From assembly GCA_910589415.1 (NCBI GenBank), contig OU342638.1, forward strand, positions 5,766,001 to 5,830,000: DNA of 64,000 nucleotides, read 5' to 3'. This DNA comes from Malachius bipustulatus (lineage: Eukaryota; Arthropoda; Insecta; Coleoptera; Melyridae). Shown piece by piece: positions 32,346 to 43,646 of the stretch; position 1 is the stretch's first letter, and each line of letters opens with the position of its first letter. The notes under the pieces are model-generated. The model was not told the origin of the DNA, made no database searches, and saw only the letters and a program-made list of their open reading frames with translations. A program made the position numbers and the translations under genes.

Positions 32346-32670
32346 TCGTGTCGTGCGCATGATCGATCATGATACCAATAAACAAGGCATGCCACTCATG
32401 TCATGTCAGTGGTAAAGGCGCAACCAGCCAATGACGTCAGGCTTGTGACAGCTAAATACGAGTGAGAGCATAGGTATATCCGTTCCGTAGATCGTATCAT
32501 ATTCTAATCTAAGCAGTGCCGGCTCCTGTGATAACTGATAATGAATAAATTGTTTTTGATACTTTTGAATTGAAGTTAGTAGTAGCGATTGATTGAGAGA
32601 TATAAGAGGACTGACTGAAATGAATTTGAATAGTGACACTGACATTACTTATGTAAAACTACAATAAAAA

Positions 32671-32741
32671 ATTCCAGTAAATAATCTTTCTGGAACATAC
32701 AAAGAATTATTATTGTATGTTCCAGAAAGATTTACTGGAAT
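32671..32741. repeat. 71-nt hairpin with 27-bp matching stem
   Basis: ATTCCAGTAAATAATCTTTC-TGGAACATAC (32671-32700) pairs with GTATGTTCCAGAAAGATTTA-CTGGAAT (32715-32741). The only mismatch is a 3-base bulge, and the loop is 14 bases. The size and shape resemble a microRNA precursor, but an exact tiny palindromic repeat is equally likely, as no conserved seed is recognised. Confidence 0.5.
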
Positions 32742-32745
32742 TTGC

Positions 32746-33362
32746 AGCTTCTTTGAATGAAATTCATTTTGAACTAAACTACGATCAAAGATTCTGAAAT
32801 TATAGCGGTACAGAGTTTTACACTTGACAGTGTCATAAATTAATAATTTAAAACTATCGTTACTATGGTAATGTTAAAAACATGACACCTTATAATAATT
32901 CCATTGTTATCACTGAATCGTATTATTTTACTCATTTCTTCTTAATCCGTGGTTCAATATGGCAAGGGGAAAGAATGAAAAGTTTAATACATTACACGCT
33001 ACGAAAGCTCTTTCAGGTGCTCGGAGTTTTTAAATATCCTCACACCTGAAAGGACCCAAACCATTAAACAACTGCGCATGTTAAAAATTGTAAACTTTAG
33101 AGTCAAGAAACGCATCCAATTTTTATTTTTATTTGTCAAGCTTTCAAAGCTAGAAACGTCAGTTCTGTCAATGTCACAAAACCACATGTAGCAGTTAGCG
33201 AGAACTTCAAGTCACACTCACTAGTCATGTGCACGTCCACGTTCACTTATTTGCCAGCAGCCAGCAGTCAGAGAGTGAAGTTCAGAGGAGCTCAGAGCTG
33301 TTCTTTATTATATTTGAAAACAAATCGAATCTTATAACATAACCCGACTATGTAAGTATAGT
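32746..33362. other. Stretch without recognised genes
   Basis: A short hairpin at about 33013-33054 pairs TTTCAGGTG with CACCTGAAA. The 33230-33300 part is richer in C and G (CACGTCCACGTTCAC, CAGCAGCCAGCAGTCAGAG) and could be an untranslated exon or promoter. Nothing firmer is seen. Confidence 0.25.
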
Positions 33363-33937
33363 CCTTCCAAAAATTTAGGCCCATCTTTTGTTGCCTGCAA
33401 TACAATTGGAGTGAAATACTCATAATCGAAATGTTATTTATAGCACCCAAGAACTGTTCCTTAAAATTTCACTATTTACAATGCAGGACCGTATGCGCTT
33501 ATTTTTATCTCATTCATAATTTATTAAACCTGAGGAAATAGGTATCTAATTATTTTATATGATATGAAAAAAAACTCAAAACAATGTTAATCTTTGTGTT
33601 CCATGAGACAGACATAAAAAAATCCGACCATACCAGTGATGAAAATGAAAGTTAAAAATTAGAAATTAAGAAATTACCAAAGAAAAAAAAAAGATTACCA
33701 AAGAGTAGAATACGGGCCTGGTTATTGAATCTCATCTACACCTACTCCCTGCAGGGAGGGTTGCCTTAAAGTAACCATTGTAATTTTAAGCCGATTTCAT
33801 GCGCATTTAAGATTCAATAGTTTTACCTGTATTTTGCTTAGATCTTGGTGTCGTAAATAATATTTCTATCAAGAGTATTTACACTACCATTGTAAGGCAA
33901 GCAACAAAAGATGGGCTTATATTTTTGGATAGACTTT
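33363..33937. repeat. 575-bp foldback enclosing a smaller inverted repeat
   Basis: CCAAAAATTTAGGCCCATCT and TTTGTTGCCTGC at the left are mirrored by GCAAGCAACAAAAGATGGGC and TTATATTTTTGGAT at the right. In the middle, GGTTATTGAATCT (33721) and AGATTCAATAGTTTTACC (33811) form the ends of a roughly 110-bp inverted repeat, probably a nested insertion. Confidence 0.6.
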
Positions 33938-35289
33938 AACTGTTCGTTTATTCTAATATTTCTAATTTATTTAATATTTGTTAGGCCTTATGATATCGCT
34001 AGAGATCAGATCATCTTGTTTTAATTATTTGTTGTATTTTCACTTTGTTGCAATTTGTTCATTTACACGTTCAAAATAACACAAAGGGGGCCTCTCTAAT
34101 ACAGCACCACATGTACTAATTTCTGTATGAAGATCAGGGACACGTTTCTTTCAAGCTTTCAAAATTTAATTTATTTAATCCGGATGCATTGACCACATTA
34201 TTATTATTTAAATTTGATAAGTTTTAAATTAAAGGATTTTAAAGCAGGGCCCCCATGTAGGTACTCATATACGCACGTGCAAACTGTTTAGTTTAAATTT
34301 CAATGCTATTGGAGACACGCTAGTTTCAATATTTTATTTTATTGTCTAATTTCAAATTGTTTAAACATGTGACCTCCATACCACTATTTTATAAATTGGA
34401 ATTTTCAGTGAACCAATCCCAACCTTAGAGACATGCTTGATTTAAATTTCCATTGTCATTTGCATTATTCAAATTAACCTAACCGTTTGTTACTTTTTGA
34501 GAAACTTATACTTGAATTTTAGGTAATTATTATTTATTGAAATGATGAACCAGCACATGCCTTTTTGATTATTATTATTATTATTATGATCAAGCACATT
34601 TCTCTAACAATTTATTTTGCAGTGATCACATTTTCTTTGTATTTTAAACTCTTTTCTGCTCTCAACCATTTTATTTACATTTTATTCATGAAACTATTTA
34701 AACGATCACACTGTATAATTTTATTATGTCTTTGATTGCATTTCACTGGTGGATTTTAACTTCTTTGTCATTTTCGTCAAACTTGATTGCCTTTGTGAGT
34801 TTTTGATCATTAATCATTTTATTTAAATTGAAATTTTATTGTTTTGGAATGCGAGCGGACACACGTACAGATGAATTTGCTTTCTTTTCTAAATTGTTAT
34901 CGAGGGCTGTCTTTTTACGGATCGATAACGCCTCTGCTATATAATATATGTTTGGCCTCATTTTGTATTTCATATTTCCTGGACTCTAAACTATTTATTT
35001 ATTTACTTGCTACTGATTTACTCGCCTGATCTATTTATTTGTTTTTATGCATTTTTGTGTGTCTTGTTTCCCTTTCAGGAGGTATGTGTCCTTGAAATAG
35101 AAAGATAAAATGTGGTCTTCCTGAATATAACAGATTTGTTTATCAATGTCAATTTTGCACCAAGACGGTGACGATGTTATGTGTTGTGTCTCTTGTATTT
35201 TATGTTTTGTCATGGTGTATTTTTATGTAAAATCCTAAATGAAACGACGATATGATTTTGTATGTTTGATTCACGAATCGCAACGTTAG
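33938..35289. other. 1.35-kb AT-rich stretch without recognised genes
   Basis: Both strands contain only short, low-complexity frames. A 61-codon plus frame (34844-35029) is Leu/Phe/Ile-rich and not recognised. No inverted repeat stood out by eye. Confidence 0.25.
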
Positions 35290-37045
35290 ATTCAGTTTCA
35301 GTTTCAGTTTATTATTCGCTTTTTAAATAATACAGTATCACATTATTGTGTCCGTACATTATAAGCTCGTCATATACATATAAATAAACACATAATATAA
35401 CACATAAACCACAACATCACAATCAGTAAAATACAAATTCTGAAACAACAAAATCACAATCAAAACTACTCATATTCAATCAAACCCGGACTATAGATCA
35501 CCTAGTGATTTGGGTGAGTAAAAAATTCCTCAAGGGAATAGAAACATTTGTCTAGGAGAAATTCTCTTATTTTTTGTTTGAATACTTTAAGGCTATCTGT
35601 CTCTTCAAAACACCCATAATTACAGAGAGCATGGTTATATACCTTAATTCCTATATAATTGGGATTTTGCTGGGTTATGCTGAGTCTCGAAAAGGGAAGA
35701 GCTAGCGTATCTTTACTTTTTGTTTCGTAATTGTGAAAGAATGAGCGCTTATTGGAGATTATTGAAGGGCTTTGTTTTATATGGATTAGCAGCAGATAAA
35801 TGTACAGTGACGGAAATGACATGATCCCCAACTTCCTAAACAGCGGTCTGCATGGTGTCCTACCGGGAGCGTACGACATGCACCTGATTGCCTTCTTCTG
35901 AGCAACAAATACACGCCACGCCCCACCAGCCGAGCCCCAGTGGACAACACCATATGACATGGTGGACTGAAAAATACCGAAATACACCATCTTCAGAATA
36001 TCCAATGAAACGGTGTTTCGAATGTTTCTAATTAGAAAAGAACAGGAACTCAACTTGGGTAGAATGTGTTCAATATGATCATTCCATGTCAGTTTATGAT
36101 CGATATACAAGCCTAAAAACTTCGTTGAGCTGACATTTTGAACTGATTGACCTCCAAGTTTAATAAGGAGACTGGAGTCTACTCTGGTGTTTTTTGTTAC
36201 GATTTCCATCGCAACAGTCTTATCTTCATTGAGTTTCAGTCCGTTATTAGTGCACCAGTTCTGGACATAATCTGAGCATCTAGTGGAGCCAAGTGCTAGG
36301 TCAGTTCGCCTCTTTTCCACAACCAAAGCATTGGTGTCGTCAGCATACAGAACAAATATAATATTGTTGAGTTCCGCCGTTGGTAAATCATTAATAAAAC
36401 AGCCAAACAAGGTTGGAGAAATACAGGAGCCTTGTGGGGTTCCCCTTTTTATTTCCAGTGGTGTAGAGCATTTGTTTCCGATAGTAACTCGCTGATACCT
36501 ACCCGTAAGGTAAGATCGAATCCAATTATTGGGTATTCCTCTCACACCCATATTGTCCAATTTCTCCATAAGGAGTTCATGATCTACCGTGTCAAAAGCC
36601 CGGCTCATGTCAAAGAACAGACCGACTATATGTTTACCTTCATTTAGTCCGTCAGAAATTCGCTGCATAACTAGATTTAATGCTGTATGGGTTGAATGCG
36701 CTTGTCTAAACTCATGTTGATACGGATTCAGTATAGCGTTTTTCTCAAGAAAGTTGTTAAGCCTGGTGTTAAAACATTTCTCGAAATTTTTTGCAATTTG
36801 ACACTGCATCGCAATTGGCCGATAATCGTTCACATTATGCCTACTACCCTTATTCTTATAAACAGGGACAACCTTCGATACTTTCAATGAGCTTGGGAAC
36901 GTTCCCTGCAAGAAGCTTATATTTAATAATTTTGATAGTATCGGTGCTAGTATGTTCTTCGCTGCAACGAAAACGGTACCTGGCATTTCGTCCAGTCCTG
37001 ATGATTTTCTAGACAACGACGCTTCAATCTGTTGTATAGGTTATA
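35290..37045 (-). mobile_element. 5'-truncated LINE with a 504-aa reverse-transcriptase frame
   Basis: A single uninterrupted minus frame (35502-37016, open a little further upstream) covers most of the reverse transcriptase: KSSGLDEMPGTVF and VSKVVPVYKNKGS in the fingers, NDYRPIAM, an FDMSRAFDTVDHELL motif A, GTPQGSCISPTLF motif B and VLYADDTNALV with the catalytic YADD. A TKFLGLYIDHKLTW motif follows, and the C-terminal block TMSYGVVHWGS...VAQKKAIR. The plan is that of Jockey/CR1/L2-group LINEs. The endonuclease and ORF1 are missing. The 3' end on the minus strand is a CTGAAA short tandem repeat (plus-strand TTTCAG units, 35293-35313). The intact frame argues for a fairly recent insertion. 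It is related to the older copy at 3795-5057. Confidence 0.85.
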
Positions 37046-37085
37046 TCTCATTTTAACGTTGGATGTCCTTTGGAATCGATTTTAT

Positions 37086-37262
37086 TTATTTGCTATTAGT
37101 CCGGGGTGTGTTGAAAGTCGATGAGGCTTCTCGCATCAACAAGGTCTAATTTATGTGTGTTTTATTACGTCTTTTCTATTAGTCCGCGGAGGTGTGTTGA
37201 AAGTCGATTGGACTTCTCGCATCAAAGGGTCTAATTTATGTGTGTTTTGTTATGTCTTTTCT
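37086..37262. repeat. Two-copy tandem repeat, unit about 90 bp
   Basis: CTATTAGTCCGGGGTGTGTTGAAAGTCGATGAGGCTTCTCGCATCAA-type sequence at 37093-37140 recurs at 37176-37225, each followed by GGTCTAATTTATGTGTGTTTT and TTACGTCTTTTCT or TTATGTCTTTTCT. The copies are about 92% alike by eye. Confidence 0.7.
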
Positions 37263-38165
37263 TTACAGGTACTAAACGGTTCGCAAAGACTAACGTTAAA
37301 ATGACAGGTTACCATAATACAAGAGATTTAGTTCTCACCCCTCAACGCCCAAGCAAATGCTTGATTCTAACATGTCGTCGTTTCATTGTATGTGTTTCAT
37401 TGTATGTTTTTCATTGTATGTTTTTGTTTTGTATTTTTTTTGGCACTTCGCAAGTCAGAGGTTTTTTTGTTTTCACGGGGTTCTTTTTTTACTCTGACTA
37501 TAATTTTGTGTAGGCGGAACTCTTGCGGGTGGAATCAGTCGAGTGGGTTGGCGGGGAGAGATTCAAATCAATTCAAATCAATTCAAACATTCAAATCATT
37601 TCAAAAGTCAATAAATCAATTCATTTCAAAGGGGAAACTGTCTTTTAAATTAAATCTCCTATCTCTCAACAAAAGACTGGCTCAAAGTATTTTCGTAGCG
37701 TTTGCTACGAACGAACCAAAATAAGGTTACTACACACACAACAACAAGGTCCAAACAAGGTGAAAACTAGACGAAACACGAGCCAGGGTAAATAACAATC
37801 ACAAAACGTAAGTAAGGTACTGTTGGCCATTTATTTGAAATCAGGGAGGGAGAACTTTAAATTCAAATCAATCATACAGGGCGGGAAATCCAAACAGTCA
37901 TTCATGACAGACAAGTCGACATTTCAAACGTCAAAGGGGTTCTTCTTTTTCAAAACCATTCAATCTGGGGGCCACTTTACTGAGTTTATTGCGCAAGACG
38001 CAGGATCTCAATTTTTAAAGGGTGTTTACACTACAGATTTGGTTCCAGTGACCAGGATTTTTTTTAGGGTGTTTCACTACAGAATTGGTGCCGTGACCAG
38101 GATCTCAATTTTTAAAGGTAGTTTACACTACACACCTAAAAGTGAACTTTCGTAGCTTGTAATGT
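37263..38165 (+). other. Possible BEL/Pao-type LTR end and leader
   Basis: Two tandem imperfect copies carry AGATTTGGTTCCAGTGACCAGGAT (split here as AGATTTGGTTCC and AGTGACCAGGAT, 38034-38057) and GAATTGGTGCCGTGACCAGG (38082-38101). GGTGCCGTGACC followed by an A/G-rich GGAT resembles the primer-binding leader of BEL/Pao retrotransposons. Upstream runs of TTCAAATCAA (37565-37600) and a GTTGGCGGGGAGAG segment look like LTR or leader DNA. No gag or pol follows, so at best it is a remnant. Confidence 0.3.
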
Positions 38166-38589
38166 AAATAACTATTTAACACCCACTGAAAGAGGATTCC
38201 TCGATTTTTATTCGTGTTATTATTTTGTTTCATTTTTCAAACTTCGCTTTTTTCCACTTTGATACCTACGCCTAGGCGTATTCATTTTTGGCGCATAATA
38301 TATTTAATAATAAAAATATGACATCCAGCTGTTCAAACATAACCTTGTTAAGTAAACGTCAACGAGTGAATGCGCTACCCTAGTAAGCGTCAGTGTCGGC
38401 AATGCAGGTTCCCTAGGTATAACCGCTGTCAATCATTAGCTGGAGTATTTGGTTATGTTTCTTTTTTGAGGTTGAAGTTTTATGACAACGAACAGCACAT
38501 AGTTGCCAGATGGATTTTTGATATTTTTGGTATTCTTCTTATTATATTTATATTTACATCTTTGGGGGCTTTTTATTTTCAAACATTTA

Positions 38590-38754
38590 GGCCCGTATTC
38601 ATCAATAAATATAACCCCTGGGGTTATATTTTGGAACATGTCATTGGTTTAGAATTCGTAGCGTTCGTAGGGTTTGAGTATTAGACCAATCAGCGGTCAG
38701 AAAATTCAAAATATAACCCCAGAGTTATATTTTGAAGTTTGATGAATACGGACA
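38590..38754. repeat. 165-bp MITE, GGCCCGTATTCATCAA ends, TTA flanks (copy 2)
   Basis: Same length and about 95% the same sequence as 13048-13212. The left flank TTA (38587-38589) and right flank TTA (38755-38757) are a 3-bp target duplication, as expected for a PIF/Harbinger-type MITE. Confidence 0.8.
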
Positions 38755-39107
38755 TTAGTCACATATTATTGCAATCTTCAACTAGAACGCAATGTCGCTG
38801 AATCTAATAAGCTTTTCATAACGAGTTTGAGAAAAAGGTTATCATGTAATTTCGCCAATTAAGAACTTTTTGAATAGAAAATAAAAAACTTGAAACAATT
38901 ATATTAATTTATTTTTAATAAATATACATAGTGTTATTGTATACATTATTACGGTCTTGGCAAAGTATAGCTATTGGGTGTCGAAAGATGCAAGAAATCG
39001 GAATTCGTAGTAGTGTGTCAGAAACTAGCCAAGATTCTGGATTTAAGAATGTTTTACACTAGATACTTTTCAGTTTTTACTTCTGGCCCAAAATTATCCC
39101 CGCATTA
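38755..39107. other. Short stretch without recognised genes
   Basis: AT-rich, with no open frame or inverted repeat that I can support. Confidence 0.3.
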
Positions 39108-39700
39108 TACAGGGTGTTCTACAAGCTCTATGACAAACTTTGACAGATGGTAGGTTGCTTGATTTTAAACATATTTTTTTTAATAAACATGGGTCCGATT
39201 CGTTTCTGTTTAGAAGTTACAAGCATTTAAAGAATCGTAATTTTTCAGTCAACCAGGAAGTGACACTAAGTCGCTATGTCACTAAGACACTATGTCAACC
39301 AATGTACACTTATAAAATATACACTTACTTCAATGACATGAAGCAGCTGGTCTACCATGTTGAAATCGCTACCCATCAGCAGTTACTTGAAAGAATTCAA
39401 GATGCAGCTAACCAAATAAGAAATGATCCAAATCTCATTCTTCGAGTGACCGAATCTTTAGTTCGTCGATGTGAGGCTTGCATTCAAGCTGAGGGTGGAC
39501 ATTTCGAACAATTTTTATAGTCTTAAGTTTTGTGATTATCATTTAATTTAAATTTTTATTGTTGATTGTTAATAAAGGTTAAATGCTTGTAACTTCTAAA
39601 CAAAAACGGATCGGACCCATGTTTATTAAAAAAATATGTTTAAAATCAAGCAACCTACCATCTGTCAAAGTTTGTCATAGAGCTTGTAGAACATCCTGTA
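39108..39700. repeat. 593-bp foldback R carrying a transposase C-terminus
   Basis: TACAGGGTGTTCTACAAGCT at the left pairs with AGCTTGTAGAACATCCTGTA at the right, next to TA. Arms of about 130 bp share TGACAAACTTTGACAGATGG, AACATGGGTCCGATTCGTTT and GTTACAAGCATTTAA in mirror order. Between them lies a plus-strand transposase C-terminus (39260-39520) followed by an AATAAA-like string (AATAAAGG, near 39571). It therefore looks like a Tc1/mariner-type element reduced to ends plus the last part of its gene. Confidence 0.85.
39260..39520 (+). pseudogene. Tc1/mariner-type transposase C-terminal fragment
   Basis: The frame ends VTESLVRRCEACIQAEGGHF-EQFL and stop. This is the typical C-terminus of arthropod IS630-Tc1-mariner transposases (an RRxxxCIxAxGGHFEHLL-like ending), preceded by THQQLLERIQDAANQIRNDP, the helix before it. 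The catalytic DDE core is absent; upstream sequence is the foldback's left arm. It is therefore a captured or remnant 3' end of the transposase gene. Together with the N-terminal pieces at 912-1166 and 19019-19249 it points to one broad superfamily as the source of these palindromes. Confidence 0.75.
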
Positions 39701-41490
39701 TCAATACCGCCATTGCATCCTTAGAATCAGAATTATCTACAGCTTTTAATAAGATTTCCACCCGAAAGAACCATATGCATGTCCATTTGTTTCTTCCAGT
39801 CCTTCGAAATGAGTTTTTCACCAGACCGACCGCACTTCCTGTCCTGCCTGATCGGCGCTATATTGTGCCTGGGTCCGTGGGTCCGTTTCCGTTCACAGGG
39901 TTGTTTGTTTAGGGCGGCTCCCCCTGCTCACGGCGTTTTTCGTTTGTTGTGATTAGTGAATGGAGTCGTATACGTCTACTCCTTGGTTCCGTTTCTAAAA
40001 TTGACTTGTTTGTTCTCCTATGTTGGATATTTGGTATTTAGAAACCTACCCGTCTCTTTTTCTTTTCATATTCTTCAATAATCCAAAATCCAGTCATCAT
40101 TCTTTTGTGATAAACTAATAGGAGTAATGTTGCAGGATCGCCATGTGGTTAACTATGAGTGAGTTTTCAGGATCGCCATTTGATAGATAAGGAGGATGTG
40201 CAGGATAATTAAAGTTGATTGGGTTTTGACTGGTTTATTAGGTAACACTTACACACTACATAACGACGTTGTCTATGACTAGTAATACTTACATAATTAT
40301 ATCTAATACTATAATAATTGGTAATCATCTATAATAATTAATCGGATGGAGTGTCTGTCCATTATATATGGCTGGGTCAATGCCAACGGCATTGTTTACC
40401 CTTATTCAGCATTTCTGCAAGGTTGAGTTACGGTCTTGTTATTAAACATATTATTTATGTGTGTCAGTATAACATTGCAAATACTACTTGTTTTGATAAC
40501 AAAAGATAGTTAATTTATTGACTTTAAAATATTTACTTATCGAAAGTAAGTTTCCATGCTAATAATCTTAACTGGTCCATGACACATCCATCACACTTTG
40601 TTTATATTTTGATTTTTGAGAGGTAGGTGGTAGGGAGGGGTCCGGTTGCGTTGCACAAACGTTAATTACAGATCTGACAGATAATTATTGATTTTAAAAT
40701 GCCCTCAAATTGTTGGTTTGAAATTGCTGGAAATAAATTCTACTCCCTCTTAGAAGAGTTAATTACTGATAAAAACTAAAAGATCATTCAAAATATTCAC
40801 CCTATTTTCAAAATTTGCATTTTAAAATCGGTAATTATCTGACAAATCTTTAATTAACGTTTGTGCAACTGGCCCAGGGAGGAGTGGTTGTGATGGTGGT
40901 TTACAGCTTTACTGGTTTTTAGTTTTGTTTGTGTTGTGCAATTATTATTTAATTAATAACCAATCAAGTGAGGAATTAATGGATAAATTGGCTAGGGAAC
41001 CTGCATTACCGACAATGTAGGGTAGCGCGCATTCTCATTCTCCCAAAAAGTTGGGAATGTCAAATTTAACTTCAAAAACTTCAGATTTTCTAAGAAACTG
41101 TCTCAAAATGCACATAATTTGTTATTAAGTCCGCGTATTTTCTAAAAATGGTAAATTTTTGGTGCGTTAGAGGATGTTTTACAATAAAAGGAGGGGGTTT
41201 TCTACTTTTTCGCGTTGCCTAAAATATGTTCACGAGCTTCTGCATCCGGTAAATTTCTATAAAATTTGTGACATTTACCACGTTCGGTTTTATAATTTTG
41301 CAGCGGTAAATTTTTCAGTTATGTCTTTAATATGATAATTCCGGAAAGTATTTCGGTAATTTTTTTAAAATTTAACTACCTCAAATTGGAACACGTTTTT
41401 TATTGTAAAACAAATTTTTTGTAATTGAAATTTATGTTCAAGCTAAATCATAGATATACTATGACTAGATGACGAAGTTTTAAGAATATA
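39701..41490. other. Stretch without recognised genes; dispersed GGGTAGCGC repeat
   Basis: CTAGGGAACCTGCATTACCG with GGGTAGCGCGCATTCTC (40994-41043) matches the reverse complement of 38372-38419. The last part also matches 31979-32030 (GCATTCTCATTCTC, AAAAAGTTGGGAATGT). This marks a dispersed repeat with at least three pieces in the window. The rest is AT-rich with no supported genes. Confidence 0.4.
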
Positions 41491-42260
41491 AACTTCAATA
41501 AAAATACCGAGTTCGCGCATCTACTCGGCGCATAGAGATCCGCCATGATTTGAGATGAGCTTTCATTAGTTTTTGAATGCGGGGGCGGGCCCACAGAATA
41601 AAATTGTACCTATTCTGTGGCGGGACTGCGTTTCTACTCTGAAGCAATGGCCGCTAGAGGTGTCGTGGCTTGTGATTTATTCTATTCTGTGCTAATACCA
41701 AAAGTGAGGCCCAGAGACAACATACTATAAAGAGACCGGCAGATCGACGGACGAAAATGGGTACACTGTTCACGCGCATTCCGGTAGCGCATCGCGCATT
41801 GCGGACGATTTCTAAACTAAAAGAAGCTGCCTTTAGATCTAATTTCTCTGAACCGTTTCTTTGTTCTTTAGAATTGAAAATACCAAGCAAAGGCAGTAAA
41901 GAAAATGCAAAATTACCTGGTGAGTGTATAGGTGCGGGTGGCTTGAAGTCGTCCTTCTGGTGTTCGTGCACTGGATTGCTTGAGTTCACTTACTTTAATT
42001 ATCGGGTTGAAGAGAGCGGTTAATTATTTTTATTTTTGAAATGTTCGCGAAGCACGAGAGAGAGTTTTCGTTGAGACACGACACGAGCGAGTGTTGAAAA
42101 GAGAAGAGAGGGTGGTTAATTTCTTCTCAGTTGTCCAGGTCAGGTCAGGTGCGAGAGAGAGAGAGAGAGGATAAGGGGAAAAGGATAGGATGGTATTGCA
42201 TTATGCTACCCTTGCTTGAATAAAGACGAGGTTCGTTGTATGCAACCAACTTTACGTGGT
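41491..42260. promoter_or_regulatory. Possible promoter or first-exon region, GC-richer
   Basis: This block is richer in C, G and CG than its surroundings. On the plus strand an ATG frame (41757) runs 88 codons and meets a CTG|GTGAGT donor-like site near 41921. On the minus strand a leader-like segment with CT repeats and CGCTCGTGTC ends at an AAA|GTAAGT consensus donor near 41996. Either could be a first exon of a gene outside the window, but I recognise neither product. A GAGAGAGAGAGAGAGG tract lies at 42154-42170, beside an AGGTCAGGTCAGGT tract. Confidence 0.3.
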
Positions 42261-42511
42261 AAATTTAGAACATTCTCAGTTTGACATAATCTGACGTATA
42301 GTTTTGTAAAATGATTTATTTAATTTGAGCATTTTATCAAACTATAATAATAAAGTTTAGATAAAACTTTACCTTTAAAGTACTTAGAAATACATATAAT
42401 TTTCCTATAATAATATACCCAATTAATAACAGTTATAGCGTACAATTTTCGCATATTTTTATGCGTTGACTTTTTGAAAGGTAAGTGCTATGCTGCTTCA
42501 TGCTGTTGTAA

Positions 42512-43218
42512 CGCCGTGTCCTAGCTGCATCCGGGGACTGCGTTGCGTGCGATGCGGGGAACGCACGCAACGCAAAATCGCACGGGAAATTTTGAGTGTG
42601 TCCTAACTGAATGCGTGCGGTCCGTGCGAGAAAATGGTTTCCAATCCAACTATTTCTGGTGCAGCTTCAGATGAAATACGTTTTAATTTGGAATAAACCA
42701 GTAGCAGGTTGTTGGAACTTGAAAGACTTAAAAATCACAGAAAGAAACAATAAGACGCAAGTAATGTATAGAAATAGGTATAGATTTGATAGATAGATAA
42801 ATAGAAGGTAGGTTAAATAAAAATAGGTCTACAATAGAAGTTAATAGACCTCATACTTACTTTAAAAACCTAAATTCGAGACATTTTCACATTCCCAGTG
42901 TACCTTATTGACTCTTGTTCTTGTAAAATAGATTTCTCTTATTGCACAAAATGTTTCGCTTTGGCACGAAGGCAATCGAAATTCAAAAAAGTTCCTGTCC
43001 GCCGTAAAAATCGCAAGATTTTGACAGATGAAAATACTAAATATTTTAATTTAAAACAATGCGTGCGTTGCGGTGTCGTTTTCTCGTACGACTTTTGCGG
43101 GCAACGCGTCTACTGTGGACACTCCCATTGCTTTGCATGTGTTTTATTTTAATCGTTCCCCGCAACGCACGCACGCAACGCACGCAACGCAGTCCCCGGA
43201 TGCAGCTAGGACGCGGCG
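42512..43218. mobile_element. Non-autonomous PIF/Harbinger-like element (copy 2)
   Basis: Begins CGCCGTGTCCTAGCTGCATC, ends with the complement, and is flanked by TAA at 42509-42511 and 43219-43221. It is about 95% identical to 5571-6302, with a few small indels. The frame of 39 codons seen in copy 1 is broken here by an in-frame stop. The CxxC-bearing frame stays open and runs about 16 codons further (to CGHSHCFACVLF). Both copies lack a nuclease gene. Confidence 0.8.
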
Positions 43219-43351
43219 TAAGTAGTAAAAATTATTTTAAATAAATCGAAAACTCTTTCTGAATGCAAAAAATTATTTTAGGAACCACATTCTGTCTGTG
43301 TCCTGGTTTAAAAGCAGTTCTAATCACAACGATGGTTTTATAAAGTCACAA

Positions 43352-43646
43352 AGTGTGACTGACAAAGCTCCATCTCTGATTGGTTTACTGAGATTCGCAA
43401 GGTAATTGGTTTTTCAGTGAACTGTCAGCGTTGGTAGTGAAAAATTGCAGATTTCTCTGGGAGAATCTCTGATTGACACATTGAAAGTTGTACTTTTCAG
43501 TCGTCAGATGGCATTTGCCTTGCAAGTCACTATGTTTCCGACAAATCATTTTGCTTAAAGCTTTTGATTTTCTTTCTGATCGGCACACTTCTCTAGTGGT
43601 GGTGATGTGACAGACTGATGAGATGGAAATGACCATTGAAACATTA
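43352..43646. repeat. Dispersed repeat T, copy 2
   Basis: Reverse complement of 20141-20430 over nearly its whole length, with small indels (see that entry for the shared words). A 83-codon minus frame (43636-43385) spans it and is not recognised. Confidence 0.7.
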
